Source of the DNA: Pararhodobacter zhoushanensis
GTDB lineage: Bacteria > Pseudomonadota > Alphaproteobacteria > Rhodobacterales > Rhodobacteraceae
Assembly: GCF_003990445.1 (NCBI RefSeq)
Contig: NZ_REEZ01000012.1
Coordinates: 1-64,000, forward strand
DNA: 64,000 bases
Reading direction: 5' to 3'
Shown: piece by piece, positions 51,202 through 63,151 of the stretch
How the letters are laid out: every line of letters begins with the position of its first letter
Position numbering within the stretch: the stretch's first letter is position 1
The notes under the pieces: model-generated
The model's input: the letters and a program-made list of their open reading frames with translations, nothing else
Database searches by the model: none
Told to the model about the DNA's origin: nothing
Made by a program: the position numbers and the translations under genes

Positions 51202-52403
51202 CGACCACGACCGAGCAGATGCGCGCCTGGACCGGCCCTGCGATCCTGACCTTCGGGTTCCGCCCGTTCTTTTTCGGAGCAGCGGTCTGGGCCGTGCTGG
51301 CGATGGCGCTCTGGGTGCCGATGCTGTCGGGGCACCTGATGCTACCCACCACGTTTGACCCCGTTTCCTGGCACGCGCATGAATTCCTGTTCGGCTATCT
51401 GGGCGCCGTCGTCGCGGGGTTCCTCCTGACCGCCGTGCCGAACTGGACCGGGCGCTTGCCGATCGTTGGCTGGCGGCTGGGGATGCTTGCCGGCCTTTGG
51501 CTGGTGGGGCGTGTGGCGGTTGCGGTCTCAGCCGGTTTGCCAGATGTGTTGGTGGCCATGGCCGATCTGGCGTTTCCAGTTGTCTTTGCGTTCCTGATCG
51601 CGCGCGAGATCTTGGCAGGCAAGAACTGGCGCAACCTGATCGTGCTGGCGATGCTGGGGGTCTTCATCCTTGGGAACGCCCTGTTCCACTGGGAAGCGGC
51701 ACAGGGCGTTTACGCGGCCCAAGGCTACGGCCTGCGTCTGGGCCTTGGCGCGGGCATCCTGATGATCGCCGTCATCGGCGGCCGTGTGGTGCCGTCCTTC
51801 ACCCGCAACTGGCTTGTGAAACGGCGCAGCCGCGCGCTGCCTGCCGCACCGATGCAACCTTTCGACAAGGCGGCATTGGTGCTGCTGGCGCTGGCGCTTG
51901 TGCTGTGGGTCGCGTGGCCGCTTGGGGCTTTGACCGGGGTGGCCCTTGCGCTGGTAGGCGTGTTGCACGCCGTGCGATTGGCCCGTTGGGCCGGGCACCG
52001 GACGTTTGCGGAACCGCTGGTGATGGTGCTGCACGCGGGCTATGCCTTCGTGCCGCTGGGGGCCTTGGCGCTGGCGGCGGAAATCTTGGCTCCGGGTTCC
52101 TTCGGGATGGCGGGTGCGCAGCATTTCTGGATGGCGGGCGCAATCGGTTTGATGACGCTGGCTGTGATGACTCGCGCCACACTTGGCCATACCGGGCAGG
52201 AACTGAGAGCGGGAGCAGGGACTGTCACGATCTATCTGGCCCTGATCCTGTCCGTGATTGCGCGGGTCGCGGGCGGGGTATGGCCTGAATTCTCCGGCCT
52301 TTTGAACACTGTGGCGGGGCTGTTCTGGATCCTTGCTTTCGGCGGTTTCGCCGTCCTTTATGGTGCGCTTTTGCTGCGCCTGCCCGCCGCCAAACGTATC
52401 TGA
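51198..52403 (+). CDS. nnrS: NnrS family membrane protein
   Basis: 401-aa heme/copper-binding membrane protein involved in resistance to NO and nitrosative stress. About 12 helices and the conserved histidines in WHAHEFLFGYLGAVVAGFLL and WEAAQG...GGRVVPSFTRNW are visible. It is coupled to the upstream cyclo-ligase gene (ATGA overlap) and followed 11 bp later by nnrU. Confidence 0.9.
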   Translation: MTTTTEQMRAWTGPAILTFGFRPFFFGAAVWAVLAMALWVPMLSGHLMLPTTFDPVSWHAHEFLFGYLGAVVAGFLLTAVPNWTGRLPIVGWRLGMLAGLWLVGRVAVAVSAGLPDVLVAMADLAFPVVFAFLIAREILAGKNWRNLIVLAMLGVFILGNALFHWEAAQGVYAAQGYGLRLGLGAGILMIAVIGGRVVPSFTRNWLVKRRSRALPAAPMQPFDKAALVLLALALVLWVAWPLGALTGVALALVGVLHAVRLARWAGHRTFAEPLVMVLHAGYAFVPLGALALAAEILAPGSFGMAGAQHFWMAGAIGLMTLAVMTRATLGHTGQELRAGAGTVTIYLALILSVIARVAGGVWPEFSGLLNTVAGLFWILAFGGFAVLYGALLLRLPAAKRI

Positions 52404-52414
52404 GGCGCTTATCC

Positions 52415-53080
52415 ATGGGATGGTTTGAGTTCTACCTCGCCTATGTCGTCTTTTTCCTGTCGCATTCCTTGCCCGTGCGGGCGCCGCTCAGGCCCTGGCT
52501 TCAGGCGCGGCTTGGCGTTTCTGGCTTCACGCTGACCTACTCCGCCCTGTCACTTGCGGTGCTGGCATGGCTGATAGTGGCGGCAGGCCGCGCGCCGCAT
52601 GTGACCCTTTGGGATTGGGCGCCATGGCAGGTCCATGTGCCCCTGACGGTCATGGGACCGGTCTGCCTGATCCTTGCGCTGTCCATAGGGCGTCCAAATC
52701 CGTTCTCCTTCGGTGGCGCGCGCAACGACCGGTTCGATCCTGCGCGGCCCGGCATCGTGCGGTGGTCGCGTCACCCGCTGCTGCTGGCGTTGGCGCTTTG
52801 GGCAACGGCCCATGTCGTGCCGAACGGGGATCTGGCCCATGTGATCTTGTTCGGCACCTTCGCTGCCTTCGCACTGCTGGGAGGCCGACTGATCGACCGC
52901 CGGAAGCGCCGCGAAATGGGGGCAGAGTGGCAAAAAATGCGGGTGGTTATTGCAGGCGCGCCGTTTCTGTCTTGGCGTGCATCGGGAGAAACCGTTGCGC
53001 GGCTCGGCGTCGGGATCGTGCTTTATGCCACGCTCCTGTGGGCGCATCCCGTCCTATTCGGCGTCAGCCCACTTCCGTGA
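52415..53080 (+). CDS. nnrU: NnrU-family membrane protein
   Basis: 221 aa with six or so helices, NnrU pattern VVFFLSHSLPVRAPLRPWLQ at the start and PGIVRWSRHPLLLALALWATAHV in the middle. NnrU is linked to nitrite/NO reduction in denitrifiers and resembles isoprenylcysteine-type methyltransferase folds. Last gene of the operon, convergent with the small CMD-type gene. Confidence 0.85.
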   Translation: MGWFEFYLAYVVFFLSHSLPVRAPLRPWLQARLGVSGFTLTYSALSLAVLAWLIVAAGRAPHVTLWDWAPWQVHVPLTVMGPVCLILALSIGRPNPFSFGGARNDRFDPARPGIVRWSRHPLLLALALWATAHVVPNGDLAHVILFGTFAAFALLGGRLIDRRKRREMGAEWQKMRVVIAGAPFLSWRASGETVARLGVGIVLYATLLWAHPVLFGVSPLP

Positions 53081-53083
53081 CGG

Positions 53084-53410
53084 TCACTCCTTGATGTCTT
53101 CGATCCAAGTTTTGGCCGCTACCGCGCGGGGCAACCCGAGGGGACCGATGGCCAGCATTGCGACCTGTGTCATCGCTGCAGGTTCGATCCCCTCTGATCT
53201 AGCGCGCCGTGTGTGAGAGTGCACCGCGCCTTCGGATCCAGCGCCAATGGCAAGCGCGAGCTTCACGAGACGCCTTTCCCGGGGCGTCAGCGGGCCACAA
53301 TCTGCACTTGCCTTGCCCAAGGCGGCATAGGCCTTCCAGATATCAGGATACTCTTCGGCGAGGTCTCCGGCAGCGCCAGGCATGGATTTGGTCATCTGTC
53401 TGTCCTTCAC
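53084..53410 (-). CDS. carboxymuconolactone decarboxylase/AhpD-family protein
   Basis: 108-aa CMD-fold protein. The usual CxxC of AhpD is replaced (GSEGAVHSHTRRA retains only the His), so it is not a thiol peroxidase of the AhpD type. A second start at 53395 is possible. Its gene overlaps the end of narR by 4 bp, so the two are co-translated. Its role in nitrate regulation is unknown. Confidence 0.75.
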   Translation of the reverse strand: MKDRQMTKSMPGAAGDLAEEYPDIWKAYAALGKASADCGPLTPRERRLVKLALAIGAGSEGAVHSHTRRARSEGIEPAAMTQVAMLAIGPLGLPRAVAAKTWIEDIKE

Positions 53411-54105
53411 GTTGTAAAGTCATCAATCAGCGGGTTGGGTTTTGCGAAACGCTCGAGATCTGCTTGGTCCCCGATGGTGATACGAGTGCCTGTCACTGTC
53501 ACGCCGTAGGGCTGCAGGCCCTTGAAGGCACGGCTGAGGTTTTCCGGGGTCATGCCCAGCACCGAAGCCAAGCGGCGCTTCTCGAAATCGAGCTCGAAAA
53601 CAGCCCCACCCCCGGCGCGCTTTTGTTGCCTGAGCAAGTAATTCGCGAGCCGCTCCAGCGAGGTTCTGAGCTTGAGGTCCTTCTGCGACTTAATCACAGA
53701 GCGGTAGCACTGCGCCAGCTCGGTGACGATCGCACGGGCAAAGTTGCTGTCGGCGTCGAAGATCGCGCGCACGTCCTGACTGGGGATCAGCGCGATCCGG
53801 CTCTTCTCCTGCGTGCGGGCCGACATCAGGTAGGGCGCATCCTTGATGGTCGCAGCAAGAATGAACGTCGAAATGGGGCGGACAGTCGCCATGCTGGTAT
53901 CCCGGCCGTTCCAGGCCGAGAATAGATCGACTGAGCCCGAAAGGACGATGTGAAGAAAATCGCTCGGCTCACCTTCAGTGATCAATTCGATCTGAGCGGG
54001 GAAATTCTGCACGTAAGCACCCCGCATGAGGGCCGTGAAATGCGCATCCGCCATTTGCGAGAAGAGATCGAGCTTTCGAATATCCCGGTATTCTGAATCG
54101 GGCAT
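53407..54105 (-). CDS. narR: NarR-type Crp/Fnr-family regulator
   Basis: 232 aa from ATG 54105, which follows GGGAGA; the frame extends upstream to 54147 but without such a site. An N-terminal cNMP-like beta-barrel and a C-terminal HTH (RRLASVLGMTPENLSRAFKGL) are visible. It lacks the Fe-S cysteines of FNR: the only Cys is in LAQCYRSV. This matches NarR of Paracoccus, which activates narKGHJI in response to nitrate/nitrite. It is divergent from narK, with FNR-type boxes between. Confidence 0.85.
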   Translation of the reverse strand: MPDSEYRDIRKLDLFSQMADAHFTALMRGAYVQNFPAQIELITEGEPSDFLHIVLSGSVDLFSAWNGRDTSMATVRPISTFILAATIKDAPYLMSARTQEKSRIALIPSQDVRAIFDADSNFARAIVTELAQCYRSVIKSQKDLKLRTSLERLANYLLRQQKRAGGGAVFELDFEKRRLASVLGMTPENLSRAFKGLQPYGVTVTGTRITIGDQADLERFAKPNPLIDDFTT

Positions 54106-54152
54106 GTCGTCTCCCTCTGTCTTTCCACGGTTAACAAATATCATCAAATCAA

Positions 54153-54166
54153 TTGATAATTGTCAA
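54153..54166. promoter_or_regulatory. FNR/NarR-type box 1
   Basis: TTGAT-AATT-GTCAA, a nearly perfect FNR-family box, 48 bp upstream of narR; it can serve autoregulation or narK. Confidence 0.75.
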
Positions 54167-54266
54167 ACAATGAGTTGCCCTGCGCCGAACAAGCCTTGAT
54201 CTTTCACAGCGCGCCCAATGACATATTTCTGTAAGCCATTTATTTCGTTATACTTTTCCAAGTTTT

Positions 54267-54280
54267 ATGATCCAGATCAA
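54267..54280. promoter_or_regulatory. FNR/NarR-type box 2 (narK promoter)
   Basis: ATGAT-CCAG-ATCAA, one base from TTGAT-N4-ATCAA, about 82-95 bp before narK, the distance expected for activation by an FNR-family protein. Confidence 0.7.
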
Positions 54281-54361
54281 ACCATGCGCACCGATCCGGC
54301 GTCAGGTCTGGCACTGAACCCCATGCAGGGGTGACAGCGTTATTCTTGCCGGAGACCCGCC

Positions 54362-57085
54362 ATGCAGACCGTAGCAACAGCCTCGCGCGCCGATCAGACA
54401 CGCGCCTTGAGCCTGAGCACGATCGCCTTCACCGCCTGTTTCGCGGTCTGGACGATCTTTTCCATTATCGGTGTCGCCATCAAGGCCGAGCTTGGCCTGA
54501 ACGACACGCAATTCGGCCTGCTGGTCGCCACCCCGATCCTGACCGGTTCCATCACGCGCCTGTTTCTCGGCGTCTGGACCGAGAAATATGGCGGGCGGCT
54601 GGTGTTCTCCAGTCAGATGATCCTGACCGCACTGGCCACGTGGGCGCTAACGCTTGCGGATAGTTACATCATGTATCTGGTCGCAGCACTTGGCATCGGC
54701 CTGGCGGGCGGGTCTTTCATCATCGGCGTGGCCTATGTCAGCCGCTGGTATGACGCGGGTCATCAGGGCACGGCGCTTGGCATTTTCGGTGCGGGCAATG
54801 TTGGCGCAGCGGTCACCAAGTTCGTCGCGCCTTTCGTCATGGTCGCTTACGGCTGGCACGGCGTGGCCTATGTCTGGGCGGCGGGCCTCGCGATCATCGG
54901 CGTGCTGTTCTTCCTTCTGGCCAAGGACGACCCCGAACTGGTCGAACGCCGCAAGACGGGAGCGAAGGCCCCGTCGCTGGCGCAGCAATTCGCACCGCTG
55001 AAGAACCTGCAGGTCTGGCGCTTTTCGCTCTACTACTTCTTCGTTTTCGGCGCATTCGTGGCACTGGCGCTCTGGATGCCGCACTACCTGATCGACGTCT
55101 ACGGAATCGACGTGCGCTTCGCGGGTATGGCCGCGGCCTCGTTCAGCCTGTCGGCCTCGCTGTTTCGCGCCTATGGCGGCGTGCTGTCGGATAAGTTTGG
55201 CGCACGCAAGGTCATGTACTGGACCTTCGGCTTCTCGCTGCTGTTCCTGTTCATGCTGAGCTATCCGCCCACAGATTACGTCATCCGGGGCAAGGATGGC
55301 GCCATCGCCTTTTCAACCGAGATGGGTCTGTGGCCCTTCATTGCCACGCTCTTCGGCCTAGGCTTTTTCATGAGCCTCGGCAAGGCGGCGGTCTTCAAGC
55401 ATATCCCGGTCTACTATCCGAACCATGTTGGCGCAGTCGGCGGCCTTGTGGGCATGATCGGCGGCCTAGGTGGCTTTGTTCTGCCAATCGGCTTCGGCGC
55501 GCTTCTTGACCTCACTGGTATCTATACCTCGTGCTTCGCGCTCCTCTTCGCATTGGTCGCCATCGCGCTGACTTGGATGCACCTTTCTGTTCGAGCAATG
55601 GAACGTGCAGCCCATGGCGAGGTTCTCGACCAGCTGCCGCAACTGCCCGAAATGCAGGATGTCCACCACCCAGAGCGCACGGCCATGCCGCGCGTATTGG
55701 AGGATTGGCGGCCCGAAGACGCGCAATTCTGGGACGAAAAGGGCCGTGCCGTTGCGCGCCGCAACCTCTGGATCTCGATCCCGGCGCTGCTGCTGGCGTT
55801 CTCGGTCTGGATGGTCTGGTCGGTGGTTGTGGCGCGCCTGCCTGCCATCGGGTTCGACTTCACCCCTGGTCAGTTGTTCTGGCTGGCGGCCCTGCCCGGG
55901 CTGTCGGGGGCCACGCTCAGGATCTTCTATAGCTTCATGGTGCCGATCTTCGGCGGGCGGCTCTGGACGACACTCTCTACTGCGTCGTTGCTCTTGCCCG
56001 CCATGGGCATCGGCTATGCGGTGCAGAACCCCGAGACGCCCTACCTCATCTTCCTCGTGCTGGCGCTGCTCTGCGGCTTCGGCGGTGGCAACTTCGCCTC
56101 CTCGATGGCCAATATCGGCTACTTCTTCCCCAAGGCCGAAAAGGGCAATGCACTTGCGTTGAATGCGGGCCTCGGCAACCTCGGTGTCTCGGTCATGCAG
56201 TTCCTCGTGCCCATCGTCATCACGGCGGGCGTGTTCGGCGCACTTGGCGGCCAGCCGGTGACCATGTCCGATGGCGGTCAGCTGTGGATGCAGAACGCAG
56301 GCTTTGTCTGGGTGCCCTTCATCGTTGCGGCCACTGTCGCCGCCTGGCTGGGTATGAACGACATCGCCGATGCGCGTGCCAGCTTTGCCGATCAGGCCGT
56401 GATCTTCAGCCGCAAACAGAACTGGCTGATGTGTGTTCTCTACACGGGCACCTTCGGCAGCTTTATCGGATATTCTGCGGGCTTCCCGTTGCTGACGAGG
56501 CTGGCCTTCCCCGACGTGAACGCACTGAATTATGTGTTCCTCGGCCCGCTGGTAGGCGCGCTCAGCCGCGCCGGAACCGGCTGGATATCCGACAAGTTCG
56601 GCGGTGGGCGCGTCACCTTCTGGACTTTCGCTCTGATGATCGTGGCCACGTTCGGCGTGATCACCTTCCTCGGGCTCGGCTCCTTCATCGGCTTCTTCGC
56701 CTGCTTCATGGCGCTGTTCTTCCTGACCGGTGTCGGTAACGCCTCCACCTTCCAGATGATCCCGGTCATCATGAGCCGCGAAGTTCCGCGCCTGATGCCG
56801 CATCTCGGCGTAGAGGAACGCAAGCGGCAAATCGCCATGGAATCCGGCGCGATCGTGGCCTTCACGTCGGCCATCGCGGCTTACGGCGCCTTCTTCATCC
56901 CCAAGGCGTACGGCACGTCCATCGCGATGACGGGCTCCGCGGTCGGTGCGCTCTGGGCCTTCCTGATCTTCTACGTGATCTGCGTCGTCATCACCTGGGC
57001 GGTCTACACGCGCCCCGGCGGCCTGCTGCACGACATCGAACATGGCCGCGCCCCGCAAGGCGCTGCCGCACAACCCGCACAATGA
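54362..57085 (+). CDS. narK: NarK fusion: NarK1-NarK2 nitrate/nitrite transporter
   Basis: 907-aa fusion of two MFS nitrate/nitrite transporters. The first half (to about residue 430) and the second (about 465-900) each have 12 helices; both keep a nitrate-signature-like stretch (GAGNVGAAVTK; GLGNLGVSVMQ) and loop motifs. In Paracoccus, NarK1 acts as a nitrate/H+ symporter and NarK2 as a nitrate/nitrite antiporter. It is first in the narKGHJI operon; GGAGA precedes the ATG. Confidence 0.92.
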   Translation: MQTVATASRADQTRALSLSTIAFTACFAVWTIFSIIGVAIKAELGLNDTQFGLLVATPILTGSITRLFLGVWTEKYGGRLVFSSQMILTALATWALTLADSYIMYLVAALGIGLAGGSFIIGVAYVSRWYDAGHQGTALGIFGAGNVGAAVTKFVAPFVMVAYGWHGVAYVWAAGLAIIGVLFFLLAKDDPELVERRKTGAKAPSLAQQFAPLKNLQVWRFSLYYFFVFGAFVALALWMPHYLIDVYGIDVRFAGMAAASFSLSASLFRAYGGVLSDKFGARKVMYWTFGFSLLFLFMLSYPPTDYVIRGKDGAIAFSTEMGLWPFIATLFGLGFFMSLGKAAVFKHIPVYYPNHVGAVGGLVGMIGGLGGFVLPIGFGALLDLTGIYTSCFALLFALVAIALTWMHLSVRAMERAAHGEVLDQLPQLPEMQDVHHPERTAMPRVLEDWRPEDAQFWDEKGRAVARRNLWISIPALLLAFSVWMVWSVVVARLPAIGFDFTPGQLFWLAALPGLSGATLRIFYSFMVPIFGGRLWTTLSTASLLLPAMGIGYAVQNPETPYLIFLVLALLCGFGGGNFASSMANIGYFFPKAEKGNALALNAGLGNLGVSVMQFLVPIVITAGVFGALGGQPVTMSDGGQLWMQNAGFVWVPFIVAATVAAWLGMNDIADARASFADQAVIFSRKQNWLMCVLYTGTFGSFIGYSAGFPLLTRLAFPDVNALNYVFLGPLVGALSRAGTGWISDKFGGGRVTFWTFALMIVATFGVITFLGLGSFIGFFACFMALFFLTGVGNASTFQMIPVIMSREVPRLMPHLGVEERKRQIAMESGAIVAFTSAIAAYGAFFIPKAYGTSIAMTGSAVGALWAFLIFYVICVVITWAVYTRPGGLLHDIEHGRAPQGAAAQPAQ

Positions 57086-57149
57086 CCCAACCGCATTCCC
57101 TGGCGGCGCAGGTCGCCGCCCGGACCCAGACACCCGAAAGGACAGCCCA

Positions 57150-60100
57150 ATGAGCCATCTGCTCGACAAACTGAACTTCTTCCAGAGCAAAGAGCTGGAA
57201 CAATTCTCCGACGGTTGGGGTCAGACCACCCGCGAGAACCGCGACTGGGAGGACACCTACAGAAACCGCTGGCGGCACGACAAGATCGTGCGGTCGACCC
57301 ACGGGGTGAACTGCACCGGGTCTTGCTCGTGGAAGATCTACGTCAAGTCCGGGATCGTCACCTGGGAGACGCAGCAGACCGACTATCCGCGCACGCGGGC
57401 TGGCCTGCCCAACCACGAGCCGCGCGGTTGTGCGCGGGGGGCGTCCTACAGTTGGTATCTCTATTCCGCGAACCGGGTGAAGAACCCGCTGATCCGCGGC
57501 GCCCTGATGCGTGCCTGGCGCAAGATGCGCGAGACCATGACGCCGGTGGCCGCCTGGGCCGCAATCCAGAACGATCCGATCCTTCGGGCCTCTTATACCA
57601 AGACGCGCGGCAAGGGCGGTTTCGTTCGGGCAAGTTGGGACGAAGCGACCGAGATCGTCGCCGCCGCCAACGCCTATACCGCGAAAACCTATGGGCCCGA
57701 CCGGGTGTTCGGCTTCTCGCCGATCCCGGCCATGTCGATGGTCAGCTATGCTGCCGGTTCGCGCTACCTGTCGCTTCTGGGCGGCACGGCCATGTCCTTC
57801 TACGACTGGTACTGCGACTTGCCCCCCGCTTCTCCCCAGACTTGGGGCGAACAGACCGACGTGCCGGAATCTGCCGACTGGTACAATGCCGGGTTCCTGA
57901 TGCTTTGGGGCTCGAACGTGCCGCAAACCCGCACGCCTGACGCCCATTTCTATACCGAGGTGAGGTATCGCGGCACCAAGTCCGCCGTGGTCAGCCCCGA
58001 CTATTCCGAGGCGGCCAAGTTCGGCGACATCTGGCTGAACCCGCAGGCGGGCACCGATGCGGCGCTGGCGATGGCCATGGGCCATGTGATCTTACGCGAA
58101 TACCATCTGGACCGGCAGGCCGAATATTTCGAGGACTACGCCCGCAAGTACACCGACATGCCGATGCTGGTGCGGCTGGATGAAAAGGACGGCCACCTTG
58201 TGCCGGGCCGGATGCTGCGCGCCGATGATTTCGACGGCAATCTGGGCGAGGCGAACAATCCCGACTGGAAGACCGTGGCCTATGATGAGGCCTCGGGCCA
58301 AATCGTTGCCCCCAACGGGTCCATCGGGTTCCGCTGGGGCGAAGAGGGCAAGTGGAACCTCGAAGAGCAGGCGAAAGGGGCAGAGGCCAAGCTGCGCCTG
58401 AGCCAGATTATGGATGGCGACCACGACGAGGTTGTGGGCGTCGACTTCCCCTATTTCGGCGGTGCCGCGACGGGCGATTTCGTCAAATGTGACCACCCCG
58501 AGGTGCTGACCCGGAACATTCCGGCGCGCCGCGTGAAACTGGCTGACGGAAAGGAGGTACTCGTTGCCACAGTGTTCGACCTCTTCTGCGCCAATTACGG
58601 CCTCGACCGGGGCCTGGGCGGTGAGTGGGTATCCAAGGACTTCGACGACGACAGCCCTTACACCCCGGCCTGGGCCGAAAAGATCACCGGCGTCGAGCGT
58701 GAGAAGATCATCGCCGTCGCCCGTGAATTTGCGGGCAACGCCGAAAAGACCCATGGCAAGTCCATGGTCATCCTCGGGGCCGGTCTGAACCACTGGTACC
58801 ACATGGACATGAACTATCGCGGCATCATCAACATGCTGGTGATGTGCGGCTGCATCGGCCAGGAGGGCGGCGGCTGGTCGCACTACGTGGGGCAGGAAAA
58901 GCTGCGCCCGCAGACCGGCTGGCAGCCGCTGGCCTTCGCGCTGGACTGGAACCGTCCGCCGCGGCACATGAATTCAACCAGCGCGTGGTATGCCCACACC
59001 GACCAATGGCGCTACGAGACCCTGCGCGCGGGCGAAATCCTGTCGCCCACGGCACCCGAGGGCGATTGGGACATCAGCCTGATCGACTACAACATCCGAG
59101 CCGAGCGCATGGGCTGGCTGCCGTCCGCTCCGCAGCTGAAAACTAACCCGCTGGAGGTGTCGAAACAGGCCAAGGCGGCGGGTAAGGAGATCAAGGATTT
59201 CGTCGCGGAACAGCTGAAATCCGGCGATCTGGAAATGTCCTGCCAGGATCCGGACGCCCCGGAAAACTGGCCGCGCAACCTGTTCGTCTGGCGGTCGAAC
59301 CTGCTCGGGTCTTCGGGCAAAGGACACGAGTATTTCCTCAAGCACCTCCTGGGTACCGATCACGGCGTGATGGGCAAGGACCTGGGCGAGGAAGGCGGCG
59401 TAATGCCGAAGGAAGCCGTCTGGCATGACGAGGCGCCGAAGGGCAAGCTCGACCTGCTGGTCTGCATCGACTTCCGCATGTCCACGACGGCGGTCTATTC
59501 CGACATCGTTCTGCCGACCGCCAGCTGGTACGAAAAGGACGACCTCAACACCTCGGACATGCACCCGTTCATCCACCCGCTTCAGGCGGCGGTGGACCCG
59601 GCCTACGAGTCGAAGTCGGACTGGGAGATCTTCAAGTCGATCGCCCGCAAGTTCTCGGAAGTGGCACCCGAGGTGCTCGGCGTGGAAACGGACATCGTCC
59701 AACTTCCGCTGCTGCACGACACCCCCGGCGAACTGGCGCAGGCCCATGTGAAGGACTGGAAGAAAGGCGAATGTGACCTGATCCCCGGCAAGACCGCGCC
59801 CAACTATATCGCGGTCGAGCGGGATTATCCGAACCTGTACAAGAAGTTCACCTCGGTCGGTCCGCTTCTTGAAAAGCTGGGCAACGGTGGCAAGGGCATC
59901 AACTGGGATACCAAGGTCGAGGTCGGCCATCTGCGCGACCTCAATGGCGTGGTGCAGGACGAGGGTGTTTCCCAAGGCCACGCGAAACTCGAAACGGCTA
60001 TCGACGCGGCCGAGATGATCCTGATGCTGGCGCCCGAGACCAACGGCGAAGTGGCCGTGAAGGCGTGGGAGGAACTGGAAAAGCCCACCGGCCGCCACCA

Positions 60101-60904
60101 TGCCCATCTGGCGGAAGGCGCGCATCACACCAAGATCCGCTTCCGCGATATCGCCGCCCAACCGCGCAAGATCATCTCCAGCCCCACATGGTCGGGCATC
60201 GAGAGCGAAGAGGTCTGCTACAACGCGGGTTACACCAACGTGCACGAACTGATCCCTTGGCGGACGCTGACGGGTCGTCAGCAACTCTATCAGGATCACC
60301 TGTGGATGCGAGCGTTTGGCGAAGGTTTCGCCAGCTACCGCCCGCCGGTGGACCTCAAGACCATCACAGCCGCCGTCAACAACGACGCGGCCGAGGGCAG
60401 TCCGCATGTGGTGCTGAACTTCATCACGCCCCACCAGAAATGGGGCATCCATTCCACCTATACTGACAACCTGTTGATGCTGACGCTGAACCGGGGCGGG
60501 CCAGTGGTCTGGATGTCCGAGATCGACGCCCAGAAAGCGGGTCTCGTCGATAATGATTGGGTCGAGGCCTACAACATTAACGGTGCGCTGACGGCGCGGG
60601 TCGTGGTGTCGCAGCGGATCAAGCAGGGAACCCTGTTCATGTATCACGCTCAGGAAAAGATCGTGAACACGCCTGGATCAGAGAAGACCGGCAATCGTGG
60701 CGGCATCCACAATTCCGTTACCCGCGCCACGCTCAAGCCCACCCACATGATCGGCGGCTACGCGCAGCTGTCCTACGGCTTCAACTACTACGGCACCGTT
60801 GGCAGCAACCGCGATGAATTCGTCATCGTGCGGAAAATGAAGAAAATCGACTGGCTCGACACACCTGCAAGCCGGTCCGCAACCCACAAAGTGGAGGCAG
60901 CGGA

Positions 60905-60908
<4 letters not shown>
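57150..60908 (+). CDS. narG: respiratory nitrate reductase alpha subunit
   Basis: 1252-aa molybdenum subunit (cytoplasmic side) reducing nitrate to nitrite. Start ATG 57150 (MSHLLDKLNFFQSKELEQF). FS0 [4Fe-4S] ligands are His51, Cys55, Cys59 and Cys94; the Mo-binding Asp223 is in YCDLPPASPQTWGEQTDV. There is no TAT-type twin-arginine signal, as expected for NarG. It overlaps narH by 4 bp. Confidence 0.97.
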
Positions 60909-62430
<1,522 letters not shown>

Positions 62431-62431
<1 letters not shown>

Positions 62432-63150
62432 TGATGGATCGTACCCTCAAGGCGCTGTCGCTGACACTCAGCTATCCGAGCGTTGACCTGCAAGACGCCA
62501 TGCTCGAGATCGGGGCGGTGCTTGGCGCTGATCCCCGCATCGCGCCGGACACGCGAAAGGCCCTTCAAAAGCTGGCGGGTGACGTCGGGCAGGGCGACCT
62601 GTTCGATGTTCAGGAGAGCTATGTCATGCTCTTCGACCGCTCGCGCACGCTGTCGCTCAACCTCTTCGAGCATGTCCACGGCGAAAGCCGGGATCGGGGC
62701 GGCGCGATGGTCAGCCTGATCGAAACCTACCGGGAGGGTGGGTTTGAGCCCGCCACCACGGAACTGCCCGACCACCTGCCGGTGCTGCTGGAATTCCTGT
62801 CGACGCGTCCCTTTGCCGAAGCGCAGGAAACCTTGGCGGACGCGGCCCATATCCTTGACGCTCTGGCAGCCCGGCTTGTCCGACGCGAGAGTGGATATGC
62901 CGCCGCGTTCGCCGCTCTTTCCCAACTTGCCGGTGCGCAAGCCGATACGGATGCCGTGGCTGAGATGCTGGCCCAGCCCGATGACGATCCCACCGACCTG
63001 ACCGCCCTCGATGCCGTCTGGGAGGAAACCGAGGTCACCTTCGGCCCCGACCCCAACGCCGGCTGCCCGCAGGTCCGCGACATGCTGGCCCTGATGGACA
63101 AACCGGCTCTCAAAGCCTCCGCACCTACCAACCTGAACAGGAGCGCATGA
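62431..63150 (+). CDS. narJ: nitrate reductase assembly chaperone
   Basis: 239-aa NarJ/DmsD-type chaperone that inserts the Mo cofactor into NarG before membrane docking; it is not part of the mature enzyme. All-helical with the family stretch YVMLFDRSRTLSLNLFEHVHGESRDRG. ATG 62431 overlaps the narH stop (ATGA); an ATG 3 bp later is equally possible. Confidence 0.92.
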
Positions 63151-63151
63151 C

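Noticed and set aside
55466-57190. Long minus-strand open frame under narK
   Set aside because: It lies entirely opposite the NarK fusion, is low-complexity in Glu/Arg/His and has no motif.
58974-60647. Long minus-strand open frame under narG
   Set aside because: Antisense shadow of a very well conserved gene; no family features.
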